A stretch of 19,350 nt of DNA, taken from NCBI GenBank assembly GCA_002449575.1, contig DJXC01000059.1, positions 1 to 19,350 on the forward strand, read 5' to 3'. Numbering within the stretch: the first letter of the stretch is position 1; each line of letters starts with the position of its first letter. Source of the DNA: Ruminococcus sp. UBA7014. GTDB taxonomy: Bacteria > Bacillota > Clostridia > Oscillospirales > Ruminococcaceae. The notes under the pieces are model-generated. The model saw only the letters and a program-made list of their open reading frames with translations, ran no database searches and was not told where the DNA came from. Made by a program: the position numbers and the translations under genes. Positions 14,717 to 19,350 of the stretch are shown here, one piece after another.

Positions 14717-14728
14717 GGAGGTGCAGAC

Positions 14729-16186
14729 ATGAAAAAAATAGCATATCTGATTTATAGCATTTTATTTTTCGCAGTTTGTGCCGTGCCGGGGGTGATGCTT
14801 CTGCAACCTTCCGGAGAAGCTTCCAGTTCTGCCGAAAAGCGTCAGCTTGCTGAAATGCCGGCTTTTCAAACTGAAAACGGCGCATATAATCAGAATTGGA
14901 GCAGTGAATTTCAGGCTTATGTATCAGACCATTTTGGTTTTCGTCAGGAACTTGTCAGTCTGGACAGCCATCTGAAAGCAGATTTGTTTCACGTTTCGGC
15001 AGAAGAAAAAGTTATCATCGGAAAAGACGGCTGGTTATTCTATTCACCAACTGTCAATGACTTTTTGAGAAAAGCGACTGTTTCAGAACTTGGCATTCAG
15101 AATATTGTGCATAATCTGGAAATGATGCAGGAATTTACCGAACAGCAGGGGAGTCAGTTTGTGCTTGCCGTTGTGCCGAATAAAAATTCTGTTTATCCAG
15201 AATATATGCCGGATAATTATTATCATAATAATAATTTATGTAATAATTACCAGAATCTGCATTCTGCTCTGGAAAAAAGTCAGGTGAACTATGCTTTTCT
15301 GTCGTCATATTTTTATGACTATGCAAAATATGATATGCTGCCTGAACCGTTTTATCATAAACTGGATACCCACTGGAACAATAACGGCGCATTAATCGGC
15401 TACCGGGCTATTATGGACAGCACTGGACTGGAATATCAAAATTATGCCAGTGCAAAATCACATATAGAACAGAACTGGAAAGGCGATTTGCAGAATATGC
15501 TGTTTCCAGATTCTCCGGTTCTTGATGATAATTATATTTATGATATTGATTTTCAGTACAGCTATCAGGGAAGATATCATGATTCAGATGATATTACTAT
15601 CAATACAAGAAACGATGCCGGAACGGGTTCTCTCCTGATGTTCCGGGATTCATTCGGCGCAGCGATAATACCCTATTTTTCACAGAATTTCCAGACAGCC
15701 CGCTATTCCAGAGCAAGACCAAATCCGCTTTATCATCTGGAAGATACACATTTCGATATTGTTGTGCTTGAAATCGTAGAAAGAAATATTGCATGGTTGC
15801 AGAAAGAAGCTCCCATGCATACCGCACTGAAAGCCGCTTCTGTTCCGCAGACAGATGCGCAGGGAAAAGCAAACTATTTCACTGATAAAAACGGCTCACA
15901 ATATCTGCAATTTTACGGAACAGCAGAACTCCCCGAAAATTGCACTTCTGCTCCGGAATATATTTTAACGCTTACGGATGATTCCGGCAATGCATTCTCT
16001 TATCGTGCATATAATTGTTATGAAGCGGATAAACTGGAATCTGAAACCATTCTTGACAATGGCTGGTCACTCTATGTTCCTACAGCAGAACTTTCAGAAC
16101 AAAACTATCATCTGACTTTGACAGTACAGCTTCCGGAAACCTGCCTTATCTGTGAATTAGGTGATTTTGTCCCGGAACTCTCCTGA
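14729..16186 (+). CDS. AlgX/AlgJ-like (DHHW-type) SGNH O-acetyltransferase
   Basis: Protein of 485 residues with an N-terminal signal or membrane anchor (about 3-26), so the domain lies outside the membrane. A region reading SDHFGFRQELVSLDSHLKADLF and IIGKDGWLFYS is followed by LAVVPNKNSVYPEYMP and the DTHWNNNGA motif with Asp213 and His215, then FRDSFGAAIIPYF with Ser308 as the expected nucleophile. This is the order of catalytic residues in AlgX/AlgJ and DHHW proteins, which accept an acetyl group from an MBOAT partner and pass it to an exported glycan. Residues beyond about 380 form a beta-rich C-terminal domain that may bind the glycan. AAGGAGG overlaps the MBOAT stop, 7 bases before ATG 14729. 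Last gene of the surface operon; no clear terminator hairpin follows. Confidence 0.88.
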   Translation: MKKIAYLIYSILFFAVCAVPGVMLLQPSGEASSSAEKRQLAEMPAFQTENGAYNQNWSSEFQAYVSDHFGFRQELVSLDSHLKADLFHVSAEEKVIIGKDGWLFYSPTVNDFLRKATVSELGIQNIVHNLEMMQEFTEQQGSQFVLAVVPNKNSVYPEYMPDNYYHNNNLCNNYQNLHSALEKSQVNYAFLSSYFYDYAKYDMLPEPFYHKLDTHWNNNGALIGYRAIMDSTGLEYQNYASAKSHIEQNWKGDLQNMLFPDSPVLDDNYIYDIDFQYSYQGRYHDSDDITINTRNDAGTGSLLMFRDSFGAAIIPYFSQNFQTARYSRARPNPLYHLEDTHFDIVVLEIVERNIAWLQKEAPMHTALKAASVPQTDAQGKANYFTDKNGSQYLQFYGTAELPENCTSAPEYILTLTDDSGNAFSYRAYNCYEADKLESETILDNGWSLYVPTAELSEQNYHLTLTVQLPETCLICELGDFVPELS

Positions 16187-16259
16187 ATTGACATTTTGTT
16201 ACAAATTATACACAGTTCCAAAATAAAACAAGTCAATCTGTTGAATTTCGGAATACCCG

Positions 16260-16288
16260 TTGCATTTGAAAATTTTATGTGATATAAT
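16260..16288 (+). promoter_or_regulatory. Promoter of the lipoprotein alpha/beta hydrolase gene
   Basis: TTGCAT (16260-16265), 17-base spacer, TATAAT (16283-16288), about 38 bases before the chosen ATG at 16327. The remainder of the 140-base gap has no hairpin or ORF that I can support. Confidence 0.72.
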
Positions 16289-16326
16289 AAAATCAGAAAA
16301 ATATGCAAAAGAAAGGGTGCAGATTT

Positions 16327-17514
16327 ATGAAAAATAGAAAAAAAATAGCAGTTCTGCTGTCTATCCTGATGCTTTCCGCAGGATTCACCGCCTGCAATGA
16401 AAGTACTTCTGCTGAAAATACAGAAGAAACAGCCGAAACTGAAGAAGTTTCCGAAACGGAAGCTCCTACTGAAGCCGAAACTGAAAACGACAACCTTCTG
16501 CGCATTGCACAACAGGGAATTTTTTCTTCCGGCGGTATTGTGACAAAGGCTGTTGAAGGTGACTATAATCCGGAAAAAAGCTGGCAAGATACCTCCCGTG
16601 CCGGAAATACTGCCCATGTTGACCATGCAAATGTACTATATCAGATTCCTGCCGAAGATAACGGTAATCCGATTATCTATCTGCACGGCTATCGGCAGTC
16701 ACGCATGTGCTGGATGACTACCCCTGACGGCAGAGATGGCTTTTCTACGCTGTTCCTGAAAAATGGTCACAGTGCTTTTCTGGCTGACCAGCCCAGACGT
16801 GGCGAAGCTGGTGCTGCCAGTGCAATTTCTGATGATACTGAATTTGATATGTGGTACGGTGAACTCGGCGAAGATGAGGAAAAACCGGATACTGCTGCAA
16901 AATATCAGCCCGGCGACCAGGCTTGGTATACCTATTTCAGAATTGGTAAAACAATGGATGAAGTTAATCCCAGTTCCCAGTTTCCGGAAGGTGAAGATGC
17001 TCTCAATCAGTTTTTGAGACAGGCAACTCCAAATACTGGCAGTTATGATAAAGTTGTTGTTTCTAAGGCACTCGGCGAAGTGATGAATGATGTCAATGCC
17101 CTGACCGGGAATAAATCTATTTTCATGGCTCATGCACAGGGGTGTTCGACAGCATGGGATATGCCCACTGAAAAGCTTTCTGCTATCGTTGCAATTGAAC
17201 CGCTGACAGTGCCGAAATCTGGTTCAGTACAGTATAAAAAATTACTCGAAGCCAATATTCCGATTGTAATTTATTTCGGTGATTATATTCAGGAAGGTGA
17301 CGAAGACCTGAAATCTACAGAATACTGGCAGGGAATCCGGGAATCAGCCATTGCCTTTGCAGAACAGTATCAGGAAGACGGCGGAGACTGTACAGTCGTT
17401 GACCTTCCGGAAAAAGGCATCAAGGGCAATTCTCATTTTCTGTTTCAGGAAAAGAATAACGAAAAAATTGCAGAGTTAATTGAGACATGGTTCGGCGAAC
17501 ATGGTCTAAACTAA
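16327..17514 (+). CDS. Lipoprotein of the alpha/beta-hydrolase fold, nucleophile replaced by Ala
   Basis: Protein of 395 residues. Lipoprotein signal ending AGFTAC with Cys25 (Phe at -3 is unusual); an acidic Glu/Thr linker of about 35 residues follows. The hydrolase fold then shows IIYLHGYRQSRMCW (oxyanion-side HG), TTPDGRDGFSTLFLKNG and FLADQPRRGEAG, which recall a family of secreted or anchored esterase-like proteins, and KGNSHFLFQEKNN with His370 as the expected triad histidine. At the nucleophile elbow, where one expects GHSQG, the sequence is AHAQGC: residue 270 is Ala (GCA) and the preceding Gly is also Ala. Ser274 four residues on is off position. The protein is probably catalytically dead or uses another residue. 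Start ATG 16327 is 9 bases after GAAAGGG; an in-frame ATG at 16303 lies before that site. It has its own promoter and terminator. Confidence 0.85.
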   Translation: MKNRKKIAVLLSILMLSAGFTACNESTSAENTEETAETEEVSETEAPTEAETENDNLLRIAQQGIFSSGGIVTKAVEGDYNPEKSWQDTSRAGNTAHVDHANVLYQIPAEDNGNPIIYLHGYRQSRMCWMTTPDGRDGFSTLFLKNGHSAFLADQPRRGEAGAASAISDDTEFDMWYGELGEDEEKPDTAAKYQPGDQAWYTYFRIGKTMDEVNPSSQFPEGEDALNQFLRQATPNTGSYDKVVVSKALGEVMNDVNALTGNKSIFMAHAQGCSTAWDMPTEKLSAIVAIEPLTVPKSGSVQYKKLLEANIPIVIYFGDYIQEGDEDLKSTEYWQGIRESAIAFAEQYQEDGGDCTVVDLPEKGIKGNSHFLFQEKNNEKIAELIETWFGEHGLN

Positions 17515-17545
17515 GAGGGGGATGCCTGAAAATTGAAAATATAAT

Positions 17546-17584
17546 AAAAAGCCTGACTTCTGATTCTGGAAGTCAGGTTTTTTT
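17546..17584. terminator. Bidirectional intrinsic terminator between convergent hydrolase and transketolase genes
   Basis: CCTGACTTC (17552-17560) pairs with GAAGTCAGG (17569-17577), followed by seven T residues and preceded by an A-run, so it works for the plus-strand gene ending at 17514 and the minus-strand gene ending at 17590. Confidence 0.9.
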
Positions 17585-17589
17585 ATTTC

Positions 17590-18540
17590 TTACTTGTTCA
17601 GGACTTTCTTCACAGTTGCGATAATATTTTCACTGGATAAGCCGAATTCTTTCAACAGGTCAACAGCAGGTCCGGAATGTCCGAATTCGTCATTGACACC
17701 GATTTTCGTCACCGGAACAGGACAGCATTCTGTCACACAGTCTGCCACTGCACTGCCCAGACCGCCGATAATACTGTGTTCTTCTACTGTCACGATTCTG
17801 CCGGTTTCCTTTGCCGCCTTGCAGATAAGTTCTTTATCCAGCGGCTTGATAGTATGAATATTAATTACTCTTGCAGAAATGCCTTCTGCTTTGAGAGCAT
17901 CAGAAGCGTTGACCGCTTCGGCAACCATCAGACCAGTTGCCACAATTGTGATTTCATCTTTCTCCGATTCCCGAAGTGTGATACCCTTGCCGAGTACAAA
18001 CTGATAATTTGCCGGGTCGTTCAGTACCGGAGCGGCTAGTCTGCCAAATCGCATATAAACCGGTCCTTCATGCAGAATGGCAGCTTCAACAGCAGCTTTG
18101 GCTTCGATATCATCACTCGGAACAATGACGGTCATGCCCGGAATGGTGCGCATTAAAGCAATATCTTCATTGCACTGATGGGTTGCACCGTCTTCACCGA
18201 CTGAAATACCTGCATGAGTTGCGCCGATTTTTACATTCAGATGCGGATAGCCGATAGAGTTTCTGACAATTTCGTAAGCTCTGCCAGCAGCGAACATTGC
18301 GAATGTACTTGCAAACGGAATCATGCCGGAAGCCGCTAAACCAGCAGCAACCCCCATCATATTGGCTTCAGCAATGCCGCAGTCAAAAAATCTCTCCGGA
18401 TAAGCTTTTTTGAAAATGCCTGTCTTGGTAGCGGCAGCTAAGTCAGCATCCAGAACGACAAGTTTCGGATATTTTTCTGCTAAATCTCTCAGAGCTTCGC
18501 CGTAGCTTTCTCTGGTAGCCTTTTTGATTACATCAGCCAT
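17590..18540 (-). CDS. Transketolase, C-terminal subunit
   Basis: Protein of 316 residues, the usual size for the C-terminal half of split transketolases. It holds the pyrimidine-binding half of the thiamine diphosphate site: DCGIAEANMMGVAAGLAASG with catalytic Glu58, then FASTFAMFAAGRAYEIVRNSI and THAGISVGEDGATHQ, followed by the C-terminal domain (VRFG-like YMRFGRLAAP, INIHTIKPLD, VEEHSIIGGLGSAVAD). It moves two-carbon ketol units between sugar phosphates in the pentose phosphate pathway and needs the N-terminal subunit encoded just upstream. Start ATG 18540 lies 2 bases after the stop of that gene, with GGAGG 7 bases upstream inside its last codons, so equal synthesis by coupling is likely. 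It joins functionally with xylB, whose product xylulose 5-phosphate is its donor substrate. Confidence 0.95.
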   Translation of the reverse strand: MADVIKKATRESYGEALRDLAEKYPKLVVLDADLAAATKTGIFKKAYPERFFDCGIAEANMMGVAAGLAASGMIPFASTFAMFAAGRAYEIVRNSIGYPHLNVKIGATHAGISVGEDGATHQCNEDIALMRTIPGMTVIVPSDDIEAKAAVEAAILHEGPVYMRFGRLAAPVLNDPANYQFVLGKGITLRESEKDEITIVATGLMVAEAVNASDALKAEGISARVINIHTIKPLDKELICKAAKETGRIVTVEEHSIIGGLGSAVADCVTECCPVPVTKIGVNDEFGHSGPAVDLLKEFGLSSENIIATVKKVLNK

Positions 18541-18542
18541 AA

Positions 18543-19350
18543 TTACGCCTCCAGTTCTGCCAGAGCTGCTTTCAGCTCATTCATAGCCTGTTCATACTGT
18601 TCCGCATTCGGTGCAGAGCCGTGCCATGATACCTGATTTTCCATGAAAGAAACACCCTTGCCCTTGATACTTTTCTGAATGATTGCAACAGGCTTTCCGG
18701 TGACAGTTTCCGCTTCTTTAAATGCTTCATCAAGTTTATCAAAATTGTGCGCATCATCAACAACAATGACATGCCAGCCAAACGCTCTGAATTTTTCGTC
18801 AATCGGTTCAGGAGAGCAGACTTCTGTAATTTTGCCATCAATCTGGAGACCGTTGTTATCAACAATTGCTGTCAGATTATCAAGCTTATAATGAGATGCA
18901 AACATAGCAGCTTCCCAGACCTGACCTTCTTCGATTTCGCCGTCACCCAAGACAGTATAAACATGATAGTCTTTCTTGTTAAGCTTTCCGGCGAGAGCCA
19001 TGCCGCAGGCAGCAGAAATGCCCTGACCTAAAGAACCGCTGGACATATCCACACCCGGAATATGAATGCAGGGGTGTCCCTGTAACAATGCGCCGATATG
19101 ACGGAGACTTTCCAGTTCTTTTTTGTCGAAATAGCCTTTTTCAGCCAGTACAGCGTATAATGCCGGAGCAGTATGACCTTTTGAGAGTACCAGTCTGTCA
19201 CGGTTTTCGTCATCAGGATTCTGGGCATTGACATGCATCTTGTTGTAATACAGATAAGTCAGCAGGTCAGCAATCGAGAGCGAACCGCCCGGATGACCGG
19301 ATTTTGCATGAAATGTTCCTGTCAGAACACCCATGCGGACATTGACAGCT
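18543..19350 (-). CDS. Transketolase, N-terminal subunit (5' end beyond window)
   Basis: About 268 residues are visible; the frame stays open to the window edge (AVNVRMGVLTGTF...), so the Met at 19334 is internal and the true start lies outside. It provides the diphosphate-binding half of the thiamine diphosphate site: SGHPGGSLSIADLLTYLY, LSKGHTAPALYAVLAEKG, GSLGQGISAACGMALAGK and GDGEIEEGQVWEAAMFASH ending in IVDNNGLQ, the GDG-to-NN cofactor motif. HG in the motif VSWHGSAPN close to the end is also conserved. It pairs with the C-terminal subunit directly downstream. Only a handful of N-terminal residues should be missing compared with the usual length of about 275-280. Confidence 0.95.
   Translation of the reverse strand, partial: AVNVRMGVLTGTFHAKSGHPGGSLSIADLLTYLYYNKMHVNAQNPDDENRDRLVLSKGHTAPALYAVLAEKGYFDKKELESLRHIGALLQGHPCIHIPGVDMSSGSLGQGISAACGMALAGKLNKKDYHVYTVLGDGEIEEGQVWEAAMFASHYKLDNLTAIVDNNGLQIDGKITEVCSPEPIDEKFRAFGWHVIVVDDAHNFDKLDEAFKEAETVTGKPVAIIQKSIKGKGVSFMENQVSWHGSAPNAEQYEQAMNELKAALAELEA

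Noticed and set aside
16187..16215. TTGACA just after the AlgX-like gene as a promoter.
   Set aside because: The nearest -10-like sequence (TATACA) is only 13 bases away; the pair at 16260/16283 has correct spacing and position.

Overview
The window looks like a chromosomal segment of an anaerobic, moderately AT-rich Firmicute of the Ruminococcus type (Oscillospiraceae). This is inferred from three things: a secreted protein with a dockerin-like pair of EF-hand loops, AGGAGG-type ribosome binding sites throughout, and a transketolase split into two genes. No rRNA, tRNA or CRISPR array is visible. No gene-free stretch exceeds 300 bases; the longest gaps (about 120-185 bases) hold promoters, terminators or an operator and are described as features.

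Layout. Bases 1-126 are the 3' tail of an IS200/IS605-type tnpB with its right-end hairpin, lying directly against pta (phosphotransacetylase, 155-1171, +). A bidirectional terminator separates pta from a minus-strand envelope block: mscS and a YqeG-like HAD phosphatase (one operon, 4957-3453), then a membrane-anchored GH25 muramidase and a DUF3810 membrane metalloprotease (second operon, 3324-1239). Divergent from mscS runs a pair encoding the gamma- and beta-type subunits of a sodium-pumping decarboxylase (5126-6873, +). Next comes a tiny XRE repressor gene (-) facing a 48-codon coiled-coil gene (+), with a long dyad over both promoters. Then xylB, a traX-family gene and a small membrane protein form one + strand operon (7482-9981).

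From 10165 to 16186 a second + strand operon encodes extracytoplasmic functions: a signal-peptide protein with dockerin loops, about 19 cell-wall-binding-type repeats and a C-terminal transglutaminase-like domain; a Thr/Glu/Ala-rich lipoprotein; an MBOAT O-acyltransferase; and an AlgX/DHHW-type SGNH protein. A monocistronic lipoprotein alpha/beta hydrolase whose nucleophile position is Ala follows (16327-17514). The window closes with the two transketolase halves on the minus strand, the N-terminal half running off the right edge.

How they fit together. xylB and transketolase serve pentose use through xylulose 5-phosphate. Pta makes acetyl phosphate from acetyl-CoA, and the decarboxylase subunits would turn decarboxylation energy into a sodium gradient, all in keeping with a fibre-fermenting anaerobe. 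The rest is largely cell-surface biology: muramidase, protease, mechanosensitive channel, a wall- or glycan-binding dockerin protein and O-acetylation of a surface polymer. The least ordinary parts are the TnpB/omega-RNA end beside pta, the dockerin/transglutaminase/O-acetylation operon, the XRE-small ORF switch and the apparent pseudo-hydrolase.
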